Of a stretch of 64,000 nucleotides of DNA, positions 26,632 to 35,544 are shown piece after piece (the stretch's first letter is position 1; the number at the start of each line of letters is the position of its first letter). Source of the stretch: Paenalicyclobacillus ferrooxydans (GTDB lineage Bacteria > Bacillota > Bacilli > Alicyclobacillales > Alicyclobacillaceae); assembly GCF_001399675.1 (NCBI RefSeq), contig NZ_LJCO01000077.1, positions 1 through 64,000 on the forward strand, in the 5' to 3' direction. The notes below the pieces were generated by a model, which was given only the letters and a program-made list of their open reading frames with translations, searched no databases and was not told where the DNA came from. The position numbers and the translations under genes were made by a program.

Positions 26632-27720
26632 ATGGAATGGTATCGAATTAAACAGGTCGCGGAACAAACAGGTTTAAGTGAACAGCTGATACGCAAGTGG
26701 GAGCAACGGTACGGGGCCGTGCAACCGAGACGCCTCGACAATGGTTATCGAATGTACAGTGCGGCAGATGTCGATCGGTTACTTGCCATCAAGCAGATTG
26801 TAGATAGCGGAACCTCTGTGAGCCAAGCCGTAGAATCGATTGGAGACCTGCGTTCGGACGCGGCGCTCTTCGAGGACCTCACAATCAGTGATGTTCGTGA
26901 GGCGATACCAGCGCAAGCGGCTCGGCGGATGATCGAAGAGAGGCTGCAACGGAGCGGCCTTGTTACCGAAGAGAGACTGCAACAGAGCAGTACCCTCGGC
27001 GAGCATCGCTTCTCACAGATCGGTGTGGCCGCTGCAGGAATGCAGCCTGCGTTCGCATCTGACCCATCCGAGTGGGTTAAGCTGTTGATTGTCGCCGGTA
27101 CGGAAGGACGCACACGTGACATCAACCAAATCCTCCATCGTTGCTATGTGATGAATGGTTTTCGAGCGATGATACACGATGTGATTGTCCCGTTTCTACG
27201 CACCGTCGGGGTGCTATGGGAAGATGGGTCTTGGAGCGAAGATCAGGAGCACCTGTCGAGCCTCAGCGTCCGGGACTTTTTAGTACAACGCATGGCGGAC
27301 CTGCCGGATGCTCCGGAAGGTGCACCGACGTTGCTGACATCCTGCATCCCCGGTGAGCGGCACGACATTATGTTGAACATCGCCATGCTGGAAGCAAAAC
27401 GACTCGGCTTTGTAACGGCATTTTTAGGAACTGAACCTGCACCTGGTGCCATTGAGCGTGCTGTACAGAGACTCCATCCAACGGTGTTGCTGTTGTCTGC
27501 AACATCGGATCGCCACTTGGTGAATCATCCGGAACACCAACAGTGGCTGGAAACGCTGGACCATTTTGCAGCGTCGTTGCCAGGTACCCGATTCTGCTTG
27601 GGCGGCCCAAAGGTGATCGTGGAACTATGCACAAAAGCCTTGAGCCATATCCACGCAGTGGAGAGTCTTCCACATCTATTTGCGGAGCTTGAAGTTATCT
27701 GTGGTGTACAGGTCAGTTAG
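26632..27720 (+). CDS. MerR-family regulator with cobalamin-binding domain (CarH/LitR-like)
   Basis: 362 residues. Residues 1-70 are a MerR winged helix (YRIKQVAEQTGLSEQLIRKWEQRY). The middle and C-terminal parts match the adenosylcobalamin photoreceptor CarH. VLWEDGSWSEDQEH preserves the Trp-x9-Glu-His cap motif, and PGERHDIML supplies the likely lower-ligand His. GTEPAPGAIERAVQ and FCLGGPKV complete the Rossmann B12 fold. Such proteins repress in the dark and are released by light. ATG with GGAGG 9 nt upstream. A linker at residues 100-140 carries a duplicated EERLQ(R/Q)S segment. Divergent from folE. Confidence 0.9.
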   Translation: MEWYRIKQVAEQTGLSEQLIRKWEQRYGAVQPRRLDNGYRMYSAADVDRLLAIKQIVDSGTSVSQAVESIGDLRSDAALFEDLTISDVREAIPAQAARRMIEERLQRSGLVTEERLQQSSTLGEHRFSQIGVAAAGMQPAFASDPSEWVKLLIVAGTEGRTRDINQILHRCYVMNGFRAMIHDVIVPFLRTVGVLWEDGSWSEDQEHLSSLSVRDFLVQRMADLPDAPEGAPTLLTSCIPGERHDIMLNIAMLEAKRLGFVTAFLGTEPAPGAIERAVQRLHPTVLLLSATSDRHLVNHPEHQQWLETLDHFAASLPGTRFCLGGPKVIVELCTKALSHIHAVESLPHLFAELEVICGVQVS

Positions 27721-27858
27721 CAACCGCGGGCTGCACCATGCGCACTTTGGAGATGCGACGTTGTCCCACATTCGACGTTGTGTCCATGGGAAACATTGTG
27801 ATAGGCGAGGCTCGAATCGGCGGGGTTCGATCCGTTGTGTAGAACAGGTTCAATAAAT

Positions 27859-27890
27859 ATGCGGGTGGGGAACAGCTCCCTCACCCGCAT
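27859..27890. terminator. Hairpin between convergent genes
   Basis: ATGCGGGTGnGGGA paired with TCCC-n-CACCCGCAT, 5-nt loop. On the minus strand it is followed by an A/T stretch (ATATTTATT), so it best serves the small membrane protein gene. Confidence 0.72.
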
Positions 27891-27907
27891 GACTCATGGG
27901 ATTCCCT

Positions 27908-28219
27908 TTACCAAGAGGTCAACAGTGCTGTGTCGGCTGTCAGAAACCAAATCAACGCCATGCCAGCCAAGAGGACTACTGATATTCCGGCCTCGATCCA
28001 CAACGCGAACCTTCGAATAGTAGATTGCTTGCGAAGGACCCAAACCTCACCGTGATCGTGATCGTGGTCATGATGAAGACTACTCTCTGAATTCGTTTCT
28101 ACCTCTTCCTCGTTCTTTCTGATACAGCTTTCCCGAGTCGTCCAAAGACACCGCACGATAGAGAAGATCCGTGTGCGGGGATTATCGGGTTTCATCTTGA
28201 CCAACCGATACCGATGCAT
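27908..28219 (-). CDS. Small membrane protein with His/Asp-rich loop
   Basis: 103 residues with no family recognised. A polar N-terminal half contains HHDHDHDHG around residues 49-57, a likely metal-binding stretch. One hydrophobic helix (ISVVLLAGMALIWFL) near the C-terminus should anchor it in the membrane. Strong ribosome site AAGGAGG 8 nt before the ATG supports a real gene. It is divergent from the SEC-C gene, whose product carries a much longer His/Asp-rich tract. Two His-rich neighbours suggest a shared link to metal handling, unproven. Confidence 0.7.
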   Translation of the reverse strand: MHRYRLVKMKPDNPRTRIFSIVRCLWTTRESCIRKNEEEVETNSESSLHHDHDHDHGEVWVLRKQSTIRRFALWIEAGISVVLLAGMALIWFLTADTALLTSW

Positions 28220-28531
28220 TGCGCGGACCTCCTTTTGGGACTCTCAGTCCCGAAGTAAAATGCGACATTTCAGGCCAGTTTCACGCCACTCAAGGGGAAT
28301 ACTCGGGACTTCACGATGGAATTTATGCTGACAACTGAGACGAGATGATACGGAGTTCCATCCGAGACCCGCCGATGTTGTGGTTGTGCGTATAGTGATA
28401 CGGCATCGAGCACAATTTTCTGGCGGTTACATCGACCGAGTTTATTGGCCGAGTCGACCTACTCTGATTCCACCTACCCATTACTCATTCGGCCTGCGCT
28501 TATTCGGCAGACTTGTGCGAACCACTTAGTA

Positions 28532-28570
28532 GACCTGCCTCGTGGACCTGCCTCGTGGACCTGCCTCGTG
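28532..28570. repeat. 13-bp triple repeat
   Basis: Three exact copies of GACCTGCCTCGTG in the divergent region between the small membrane protein and the SEC-C gene, followed by related GTCCTGCCTTG sequence. Confidence 0.8.
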
Positions 28571-28610
28571 GCTCCTTGTGGTCCTGCCTTGTAGTCTGAG
28601 TTACATGCAT

Positions 28611-28628
28611 TATACCTTATAAGGTATA
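28611..28628. promoter_or_regulatory. Perfect 18-bp palindrome, possible operator
   Basis: TATACC-TTATAA-GGTATA is self-complementary without a loop and lies between the two divergent His-rich genes. The shape suits a dimeric repressor site. No regulator gene is adjacent. Confidence 0.5.
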
Positions 28629-28811
28629 TGTCCGTGGAGCACTTCAGCAATAATTTATTTAATAATTTGGACATTATTTTGTTCATAATCGCTTATTACC
28701 TTGGGGAAAATTCCAAGCTGTCTGTAAATCACGCCAATCATGATAAAAGTGGACACTGTTGAAAGTGGTATAATTTTATTTTGAGTGTTGGACAAGCACG
28801 GAGGTGAACCG

Positions 28812-29732
28812 ATGAAAGTTGGAAGAAATGACCCCTGCCCATGTGGCAGCGGCAAGAAATTCAAAAAATGTTGCATTGATAAACCTGAGTATAACCAAGT
28901 GGCCGCACCTGCTGCCCCTACAGAACATACCCACGACTTTCCCCATGGTGCTGGCCACGACCATAATCATAATCATGATCATAATCACGACAATCATCAT
29001 GACCATAGTCACCATGACGACCACCATCATGATCACGAACACAGCTCTCAGCCCGGCGTCATTGGAGCGAGTCCAGTCGCACTCTGGGACAACAGTTCCT
29101 CACAACAGTCAGCGAGCTCGAAACGGAGCAAGAAATCGTCCAGGTTTGAGATTCTCAGCGAGTCTATGGAAGTTGGCCTTCAGCAGCTTGAGTCTGGTGA
29201 CGACGAAGGGGCCGCAGGCAAATGGCTGCAAGGCTGGGTGTGGTTGCTCGAATACGCTGATTCGGAGGGTCTCAAATCACTCGAAGCCGTTGACGCTCAC
29301 ATGCGTGGTGAAGCTGGCGACAGCGTGTCCAACTGGGTTCAAGACTTTGAGGCTTGTCTCGGCAATCTTTCCATGCACGATGAAGACTGGGCAATTGTCC
29401 ATCTGCGCATGATTCGCGATCTGCTGAGCACGTTCCCGGATACCGATAAAGAAATCATTTTTGCGATGCGTGAGTCGGAGGCAGAGACCCTGTTTGTGCT
29501 CGGGCGAAGAGAAGAAGGGGATGCTCACTTTGCCGATCTCGTTCGCGACTTCCCCGAGAATGCCTGGTCTTACATGGGCTGGGGTGACATGTACAGCCCA
29601 GCATTCTTTCAGGACCGATGGGCCAAGGACCCGAGTCGTGCACGCGAAATTTACAAGCGTGGGCTCGGGCCGGAGGTCACAACGGATCGGGAAGAGATTG
29701 AGGAACGCATCCGGCTCCTAGGCGACGAGTAA
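28812..29732 (+). CDS. SEC-C zinc-motif protein with His/Asp-rich tract
   Basis: 306 residues. An N-terminal SEC-C motif ([16 protein letters not shown]) binds one zinc ion, as in SecA. Residues about 37-77 are an extreme His/Asp/Asn tract ([20 protein letters not shown]). The remaining 220 residues are helical with TPR-like character ([34 protein letters not shown]), common in SEC-C proteins of unknown function. ATG at 28812 with GGAGGTGA upstream; an in-frame start at 28785 would swallow the ribosome site. A TATAAT box lies at 28769-28774 without a clear -35. Protein quality control or metal binding are both possible. Confidence 0.82.
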   Translation: MKVGRNDPCPCGSGKKFKKCCIDKPEYNQVAAPAAPTEHTHDFPHGAGHDHNHNHDHNHDNHHDHSHHDDHHHDHEHSSQPGVIGASPVALWDNSSSQQSASSKRSKKSSRFEILSESMEVGLQQLESGDDEGAAGKWLQGWVWLLEYADSEGLKSLEAVDAHMRGEAGDSVSNWVQDFEACLGNLSMHDEDWAIVHLRMIRDLLSTFPDTDKEIIFAMRESEAETLFVLGRREEGDAHFADLVRDFPENAWSYMGWGDMYSPAFFQDRWAKDPSRAREIYKRGLGPEVTTDREEIEERIRLLGDE

Positions 29733-29802
29733 TCAGGCGCGTATTCAGTCGAACCAATTCTTCAAACCGCTGGTGCCACATCAACTTCAAGTATGTTCCG
29801 TA

Positions 29803-30573
29803 TCAGTCTTCAAACATGTGATTCAGCTTCTCGTAGGTGGCCGGGAACTTTGCCGTGTATGTCAGAAACTGCGGGATCGGGTAGCGGACACCGCCCTTAT
29901 GCGTTCCCTCGAGCCCTTCGACAAGCTCTTGGGCGTCTGCAAACGGGAAGCTGAATGCCATTTCGTGATCCTGTGTCTGAGCGAACACCCTGTCGCCGTA
30001 ACACGGAAGAATGACTTGAGGCTTGCCTGTACGCAGGGTCCGAATGGCGATGTCTGCACAGTCCGCCCGACTTGAAAATGTCGATCCGATGGACCCTCCC
30101 CGCTGATACTGCATTGCTGCCACGAGCCGCATCACTTGAGCCGAATTGCCGTAAACCACGACCACGGACGGATCGAACGGGGCCTTATCGAGCGGGTACG
30201 CCACGTAGTAACCGCTTTCCTCCTGGCTGAGCTTGGGGACGTCTTCCTCGGTCAGCTGCGCAGTTTCGAAATCTTTCGTGTACATACCACACACGAGATT
30301 GCCTTCCTTGTAGTAGTCGATTTGCGGCTGATAGCCAAACGCAATCTGGGCGATGGGGCAAGACAGGTCTTCGCCATTCATCGCTATAGTCCATCCGTAC
30401 CGCCTCGCAAACCCTACCGCCTGGCAAATGGTGATTCGCTCCCCTAAATCTTGACCGGGCCGTTTGTACCTCTCAGGCAACTCCGACTCCGACTGCACAA
30501 TACGAATGCCAACTGGGTTTGTATCCGGGCGAATGTGCTTTTGAAGGTGCGCCCCAAGTGTTTTCGCGTCCAT
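29803..30573 (-). CDS. DUF169 family protein
   Basis: 256 residues matching the DUF169 family of conserved prokaryotic proteins of unknown function. The shared pattern includes CQAVGFARRYGWTIAM, DLSCPIAQIAFGY, VVVYGNSAQVMRLVAAMQY and DCADIAIRTLRTGKPQVILPCYGDRVFAQT (quoted in parts), with conserved Cys residues that could hold a cofactor. No signal peptide or membrane span. ATG with GAGGAGG 7 nt upstream. Its start lies 64 bp from palindrome array 3, so transcription begins next to or within that array. Confidence 0.85.
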   Translation of the reverse strand: MDAKTLGAHLQKHIRPDTNPVGIRIVQSESELPERYKRPGQDLGERITICQAVGFARRYGWTIAMNGEDLSCPIAQIAFGYQPQIDYYKEGNLVCGMYTKDFETAQLTEEDVPKLSQEESGYYVAYPLDKAPFDPSVVVVYGNSAQVMRLVAAMQYQRGGSIGSTFSSRADCADIAIRTLRTGKPQVILPCYGDRVFAQTQDHEMAFSFPFADAQELVEGLEGTHKGGVRYPIPQFLTYTAKFPATYEKLNHMFED

Positions 30574-30636
30574 AACCGTTCCTCCTCATCGCTTATCCGA
30601 GATTTGGTGATTTGGTGATAGGTGCATCGTCGCTGC

Positions 30637-30970
30637 TTAGTCGCTGCCACCGACTTAAAACGCAAAAAGTAGGGTGTTAAGTCGCTCGGAGCGACTTAAC
30701 GGATCGTGGGAGTCCGGATTAAGACGCTCTCCCCGACTAAGCCCACCCCTATGACGGTGAATCGTCTGCGCTTAGAAGCTGCCACCGACTTAAAACGTAA
30801 AAGGTAAGGTGTTAAGTCGCTCGGAGCGACTTAACGGATCGTGGGAGCCCGGATTAAGACGCTCTCACCGACTAAGCCAGCCCCTATGACGGTCCATCGT
30901 CGCTGCTTAGTCGCCGCCACCGACCTAAAACGCAAAAAGTAGGGTGTTAAGTCGCTCGGAGCGACTTAAC
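30637..30970. repeat. Palindrome array 3, 135-bp period
   Basis: About 2.5 units. Eight palindromes with centres at 30647, 30688, 30730, 30782, 30823, 30865, 30917 and 30958 (spacing 41, 42, 52). Same orientation as arrays 1 and 4. The strongest member is TAAGTCGCT-N3-AGCGACTTA; the others are degenerate on the left arm (TAAGACG, TTAGAAG) but keep CGACTWA on the right. It sits between the DUF169 gene and the DnaA-box cluster. Confidence 0.95.
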
Positions 30971-31137
30971 GGATCGTCAGATCGTCAGATCGTCAAATCG
31001 TGCCAACCTGGCTGCCCGCTCACGCACTCGGACAAACCCCTGTCACGCTTGAACGCAACCCTTTATATGTATCTTAGCAAATCCGTACATTTGGGATGTG
31101 AACCTTTTGGGGTTTCGACTGGTTTCCTTTGAAAGAG

Positions 31138-31501
31138 TTATCCACAACCAAACTGAACTTATCCACCGTCCGGGACTTCTTATCCACAAATTCCACAGCC
31201 TTATACACAGATGCAGTAATTATTTTACAAATCAGATATTGTCATGTTGCGTCCAATGGTACACTCCATAGCTCTGTCCACAGGTCTTTTTCCCGTTCCG
31301 ACACGGTTTCGACGCTTGTCGACAGGAATCCACAAATTACTCAGAGGTTATCCACAGAGTTGTCCACACCCAGTGCATAACTCAACCTATTGATAACAGA
31401 GTGTTTTCTCCAGTTATCCACAGAACCGTGTAGATTCTAGTGAAAATGTCCACTTGTGAATAGTCCGGATTACGTAAACCGATAAGTACATTTGTGGATA
31501 A
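31138..31501. promoter_or_regulatory. DnaA-box cluster
   Basis: Five perfect TTATCCACA boxes (31138, 31180, 31348, 31414, and reverse at 31493), one TTATACACA (31201), and one-mismatch boxes TTATCCACC (31159) and TTGTCCACA (31360). Weaker copies lie near 31274 and 31326. The first four boxes are exactly 21 bp apart (31138, 31159, 31180, 31201) in the same orientation. The region is AT-rich and contains no gene. There is no dnaA or dnaN here, so a DnaA-titrating or regulatory cluster is more likely than oriC. Confidence 0.88.
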
Positions 31502-31581
31502 CCACTGCCCATCATCTAGAGCAAACGCCCGAACCATCGACCTATGATCCCCATAGGCTAAATGGAACTTGTTTGACCCCA

Positions 31582-31749
31582 ATGCATCACATGCTACAGG
31601 GAGGGGCCGTGATCTTTGTGGGAATCGGTGCGGGAGTTGGCTTGGGTGCGACCTTTGTTGTCATTGTCGTAGGGCGGATGATGCTTCGGTCCGTTGTAAC
31701 GCGAAAACTTGCTGAACGGGCTGCGCGGCACCGCCGTGACAAGGCGTGA
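31582..31749 (+). CDS. Small single-span membrane protein
   Basis: Up to 55 residues: a hydrophobic helix (AVIFVGIGAGVGLGATFVVIVVG) followed by a basic tail (LAERAARHRRDKA), a normal inside-positive layout. No family recognised. The start is unclear. ATG at 31582 or 31591, or the GTG at 31609 just after GGGAGGGG, are all in frame. A terminator hairpin lies 190 bp downstream. It follows the DnaA-box cluster. Confidence 0.5.
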   Translation: MHHMLQGGAVIFVGIGAGVGLGATFVVIVVGRMMLRSVVTRKLAERAARHRRDKA

Positions 31750-31938
31750 TCGCCTGGTGTTATGGTGATGCTGCATGAAGTCATCTTGACGTTGCAGGGT
31801 ATTATCGTGATAACGCAAGGTGGCCAGTGCCAGGGATGCAGGATGTCGTCGTAATGGCGCGAGTGTGTCTTGGTAACGGAGTTCTGGTGTGATTGGTCTT
31901 ATTCCAGTCGTGACAATTTACACTCATCGAAAGACCGC

Positions 31939-31960
31939 AGGCCGGGGTGACCCGGCCTTT
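31939..31960 (+). terminator. Rho-independent terminator
   Basis: 8-bp perfect stem AGGCCGGG / CCCGGCCT with a GTGA tetraloop and a short T tail. Downstream of the small membrane protein and upstream of the MFS gene. Confidence 0.75.
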
Positions 31961-32067
31961 CCACACTTGTACGGTTGGACAGCGGTGGCGAAGCGGTCAG
32001 TAAAATCAGATGGGTCACAGTGGCATAACCCACCGCAAAAGTTGATTGAAATTTTACAAAAATAAAA

Positions 32068-32097
32068 CCATCATATCATCCTGCTCTGATATGATGG
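32068..32097. promoter_or_regulatory. 11-bp inverted repeat, candidate operator of the MFS gene
   Basis: CCATCATATCA and TGATATGATGG separated by 8 bp, 73 bp upstream of the MFS start codon. No T tract follows, so a repressor site is likelier than a terminator. No regulator gene is adjacent. Confidence 0.6.
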
Positions 32098-32170
32098 CGA
32101 TAGAATCAGATAAAGGTCCACGATTCGACAACCTCCGCGATCATATGAACCATATGAGAGGAAGAAACCG

Positions 32171-33430
32171 ATGTCTCAAAATCGGACATTTCGAATGAAA
32201 ACGGTTCACTGGATGGCAATGGCGGGTCTCGGTCGCAATGTCGGGTACGGGTCAAACAAGGTCTTCACCGGGCCCCTGTTAGAGAGTCTCAAGGCTTCGC
32301 AACCGCTCATTGGTATCATTCTTGGCCTTGAGGGGCTGCTCGGGTTGATCCTGAACCCTCTCACCGGCTGGATCAGCGATCGAACATCAAAACCGGGTTT
32401 CCGCCGCAAAATTTACGTCGGTGTCTGCTTGCCGGGTGCCGCAGTCGCTTGGCTGCTTTTCTACTTCTTGCACAACCCGACTCTTGCAATGATTGTGATT
32501 GTCCTCTTTTACTTGTTTCAGCAAGGTTCCGCGAGTCCTTATCAGGCCTGGATGCCGGAAGTCGTCCCTGCGTCAAAGTGGGGTTTAGCCTCCGGGTACC
32601 TGAACCTCTGGTGGCAGGTCGGTAACCTGATTGCGTTTCTCGCGATCCCGCTCCTGTGGATGGTCAACCACATCGCCGCCTTCGTGTTGACTTCAGCAAT
32701 TATGCTGATTGGCGGGCTTCTGACCGTCATTTTGGTCCCGGAACCCGTCGTGCAGCAAATCGTGCCGCAAACGGCGACAGGACCAACCGATACGGGGTCG
32801 TCATCCATCGGATCGCATGTCTCCCGCCCTCAATATCGGATACTGCTTCAATCAAATCTGGTGCTCTACTTTATCGTGCATCTGCTGTCCTGGCTCTCAT
32901 TTGAAGCTGTGGCCTCATTTTTCACGCTGTTTATCATTCATGTCGCGGGCGGATCGCAACTGGATTCAGCCTTGGCCATGTCGATATTCACGGCAACGGG
33001 AATCGCTGCTGCCTTCCTCGCCGGGAAGCTCTACCGGAGAGTGTCCGCGAAGGTTATGCTCAGCCTTGCCCTTGCGTTTTACGGCATACTGTCACTGGCT
33101 GGACTCTTCGTACACAACATGGCGGCCGTGTTCGTGATTGTCGGGATCGAGGGGATTTTCTGGTCCTCAAATCTGACCGTCTCCTTCCCACTCGCGTCCG
33201 ACCTGCTTCATCAGATTGTCGGCGACGAGGCTGTGGAGGACAGGCTCCGAGGCGGGCTCTTCGGCCTCAATAGTCTAATGGAGTCGGCGGGACTGCTCAT
33301 TGCGGCTCCCCTCACAGGACTCGTGATTGCCTGGTCTGGAGGGAACTACGCGGGTATGTTCGCAGTCAGTGCTGCATCCAGTCTGCTGGCCATTGTGTTT
33401 GTTCTCATGATCCGGTTGAAGCACAACTGA
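32171..33430 (+). CDS. MFS transporter (SLC45-like or sugar-type)
   Basis: 419 residues with about 12 membrane spans. The loop 2-3 signature GWISDRTSKPGFRRK is typical of the major facilitator superfamily, and the N-terminal GLGRNVGYGSNKVFTGPLLE resembles sucrose/proton or glycoside transporters. A polar central loop (VVQQIVPQTATGPTDTGSSS) joins the two halves. GAGAGGAAG precedes the ATG. Substrate unknown; solitary gene with its own candidate operator. Confidence 0.85.
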   Translation: MSQNRTFRMKTVHWMAMAGLGRNVGYGSNKVFTGPLLESLKASQPLIGIILGLEGLLGLILNPLTGWISDRTSKPGFRRKIYVGVCLPGAAVAWLLFYFLHNPTLAMIVIVLFYLFQQGSASPYQAWMPEVVPASKWGLASGYLNLWWQVGNLIAFLAIPLLWMVNHIAAFVLTSAIMLIGGLLTVILVPEPVVQQIVPQTATGPTDTGSSSIGSHVSRPQYRILLQSNLVLYFIVHLLSWLSFEAVASFFTLFIIHVAGGSQLDSALAMSIFTATGIAAAFLAGKLYRRVSAKVMLSLALAFYGILSLAGLFVHNMAAVFVIVGIEGIFWSSNLTVSFPLASDLLHQIVGDEAVEDRLRGGLFGLNSLMESAGLLIAAPLTGLVIAWSGGNYAGMFAVSAASSLLAIVFVLMIRLKHN

Positions 33431-33540
33431 CACGACAGGCATCAAACTCTCTCTGCACCCGCATGGAACTGCCTTTTCAGGTGATGATAGTCGCGACGGC
33501 GTTCCACAAGCAGCATGCGAGTGTACAGGGAGGGCATACA

Positions 33541-33975
33541 GTGGACAAGATTGAGGAGCCTATGGTGAACGAAATTCAGGATTTTGTATACGAAACGGTT
33601 AACGACTACAAGGAAGGTTTGGGTTGGCTGGCAAACCAGTTGCCTGATGTCGGTAAACAGTTTTTGAGTTTTTCAGCAGCCTGCTTTCAGGACGGAGAAG
33701 TCTCAGAGAGACATAAACATCTCATGGCAATGAGCATTGGCATCCATACGCAGGATGAGTATTGTATCCTCTACCACGGGAGTCGAGCGATTGAGCTTGG
33801 CGCATCGGATCAAGAACTACTCGAAACGATTGGTGTGTGTGCTGCGTTTGGAGGCGGGGCCGGGCTCGCGCAAGGGATCACGTTGGTGCGTGACATGATG
33901 CAAAACCGCGCACACCTGTCTGGCAGAAGTGCACACGGCAGCACCGAATCACGGAGCCAAGCGGACGCACACTGA
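33541..33975 (+). CDS. Carboxymuconolactone decarboxylase/AhpD-like protein
   Basis: 144-residue helical protein of the CMD/AhpD fold: VSERHKHLMAMSIGIHTQDEYCILYHGSRAIELGASDQELLET is the core pattern (quoted over several helices). Only a single Cys (DEYCILYHG) sits where AhpD peroxidases have CxxC, so a thiol peroxidase role is doubtful. GTG start at 33541 with GGGAGG 7 nt upstream; upstream in-frame codons to 33463 lack a ribosome site. Followed by a strong terminator. Function not assigned. Confidence 0.8.
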   Translation: MDKIEEPMVNEIQDFVYETVNDYKEGLGWLANQLPDVGKQFLSFSAACFQDGEVSERHKHLMAMSIGIHTQDEYCILYHGSRAIELGASDQELLETIGVCAAFGGGAGLAQGITLVRDMMQNRAHLSGRSAHGSTESRSQADAH

Positions 33976-34074
33976 ACCAAAGTGTCACCGATTTCAAGGG
34001 CGACGGCCAGGGTACGCTAGACTGCGCGGGATGCCGCAATCGTACGCGTGAGGCGCCGTGAGGCGAATAACGTA

Positions 34075-34124
34075 AAATGCCCCGTCCCCATCGGGCTGTC
34101 TCCGATGGCGATCCGGGGCTTTTA
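34075..34124. terminator. Bidirectional terminator
   Basis: GCCCCG (34079-34084) pairs with CGGGGC (34114-34119), with an inner CCATCGG/CCGATGG stem. AAAA precedes and TTTT follows, so it can stop both the AhpD-like gene and the convergent NlpC/P60 gene. Confidence 0.85.
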
Positions 34125-34214
34125 TGCACATCACTAGAAAAGGGTTGCCAGAAACGCGTACTGCTCAATAACCTCTGACCAAACTGAAACAGCAACACCG
34201 GCAGAGTGCCTGCC

Positions 34215-35378
34215 TTACTTGATATACCGCCGCGCACCGATATAGCGAGACGCCCAATAAGGGTCTGAGAACAAAGGGGTGACAATTAAGCCCGCATCCT
34301 CTGAATCCACCATCATGTCGTTGCCGACATAGATACCAACGTGAGATGCCCCTGGGGCATATGTACTAAAGAAAACGACGTCACCGGGTTGCAGGTTTGC
34401 CCGACTGACCGGAACACCTTCCGCAAACTGAGACCATGTATCTCGCCCCAGATAGACACCGAAGTGTGCAAAGACAAACTGTGTGAAGCCTGAGCAGTCG
34501 AACCCTGGATTCGGCGTGGTGCCGCCCCAGATGTATGGAAGACCGACATATGACTCTGCGTAAGTGATGAGCGCGCTCGCGTTCACCGACTTCAGGTCTT
34601 TTGTGGCTTGTCCCACGTACGCCTGGTTGTTCATCTTGGCTTCCGCTGCCAGCGTAGCCTGCTGAATTTGCCAAATTTGGTTCTTTGTAAGCTTAATTTG
34701 ACTTTCGAGGATACCCCGTTGTTTTTCAGCGAATGTAATGTTCTGGTTCGTGATTTCGAGGGAGACTTGTTGTTTCTTCTCGAGGCTTATGTACTCTTGC
34801 TCTAGGGATTGAAGCTGTTGGCTTTTCTGCGCGATCGCGGTGTAGTTGGCCTCTTGCTGGGATTGCTCCGTCTTTAACTGGTTCTGAAGTGCCTGAACCT
34901 GATTGAGGAGGGACTTCTCTGCAGATGCTACATGTGTCAGCATCTCCATCCGGCTCAAAAAGTCGGAGAAGCTTGCAGCATGGAGCAATACTTCCAAGTA
35001 TGGGACGTTCCCATCTTCGACCTGAGCTCGCAATATATCTTTTAATTGATTTGTATCTGACTGCAGCTTTGTTTGGCTGGCATTAATCTCTAGTGTGAGT
35101 TGTTGCAGTTGTTGGGACAGCTTTTCCAACTGGCTCCGATTACTGGCGATCTCGCTCGAAACCTGACCGATTTTGGCCTTGTTCTGAGTGATGGACACTT
35201 GTAAAGACTGCGCTTTGTTCTTGGCAGTCTGAATTTGCTTCTCGGTTTGTGAGGCTTTGCCTTGCAAGTTGGAAAGCTGCTGTTGCTTCTGCGACAGCGA
35301 ATCCGCATGTGCGGATGGGACAAGGCAGCCCATGAGTATGGCGATGGAACCCAAAAACATCCAGGTCTTCCGAACCAC
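34215..35378 (-). CDS. Secreted coiled-coil NlpC/P60 peptidoglycan hydrolase
   Basis: 387 residues. A signal peptide (basic VRKTW, hydrophobic core, cut after SAHA near residue 25) is followed by two long Gln/Lys-rich coiled coils (residues 28-110 and 150-245). A C-terminal NlpC/P60 domain from about residue 262 has the catalytic Cys in PGFDCSGFTQ and His in GASHVGIYVG. This is the layout of the CwlO/PcsB type DL-endopeptidases that cut stem peptides in the wall. GTG start with GGGAGGGG upstream. It faces the AhpD-like gene across a shared terminator. Confidence 0.92.
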   Translation of the reverse strand: MVRKTWMFLGSIAILMGCLVPSAHADSLSQKQQQLSNLQGKASQTEKQIQTAKNKAQSLQVSITQNKAKIGQVSSEIASNRSQLEKLSQQLQQLTLEINASQTKLQSDTNQLKDILRAQVEDGNVPYLEVLLHAASFSDFLSRMEMLTHVASAEKSLLNQVQALQNQLKTEQSQQEANYTAIAQKSQQLQSLEQEYISLEKKQQVSLEITNQNITFAEKQRGILESQIKLTKNQIWQIQQATLAAEAKMNNQAYVGQATKDLKSVNASALITYAESYVGLPYIWGGTTPNPGFDCSGFTQFVFAHFGVYLGRDTWSQFAEGVPVSRANLQPGDVVFFSTYAPGASHVGIYVGNDMMVDSEDAGLIVTPLFSDPYWASRYIGARRYIK

Positions 35379-35544
35379 GTGTTCCCCTCCCGTGAGACAA
35401 CTTCCTATTCACGAGAATTCGACACTTGGCAGCAAAATCCTGCAACAAAGGGCGAAAAGGGGCAAATTCTATTGTTTGATCCCATGTTTCGTCATCAGAC
35501 CGTTCCGTTTTCCACGAAGCTTGTCAAATCGTGCATCACCCGTG

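Noticed and set aside
31138-31501. Calling the DnaA-box cluster oriC
   Set aside because: No dnaA, dnaN, rpmH or gidA-type neighbours and no clear unwinding element with DnaA-trios was identified. A titration or regulatory cluster is safer.
35379-35544. c-di-AMP (ydaO-type) riboswitch before the NlpC/P60 gene
   Set aside because: Common for this gene family, but the conserved core sequences were not seen in the 165-bp upstream region.
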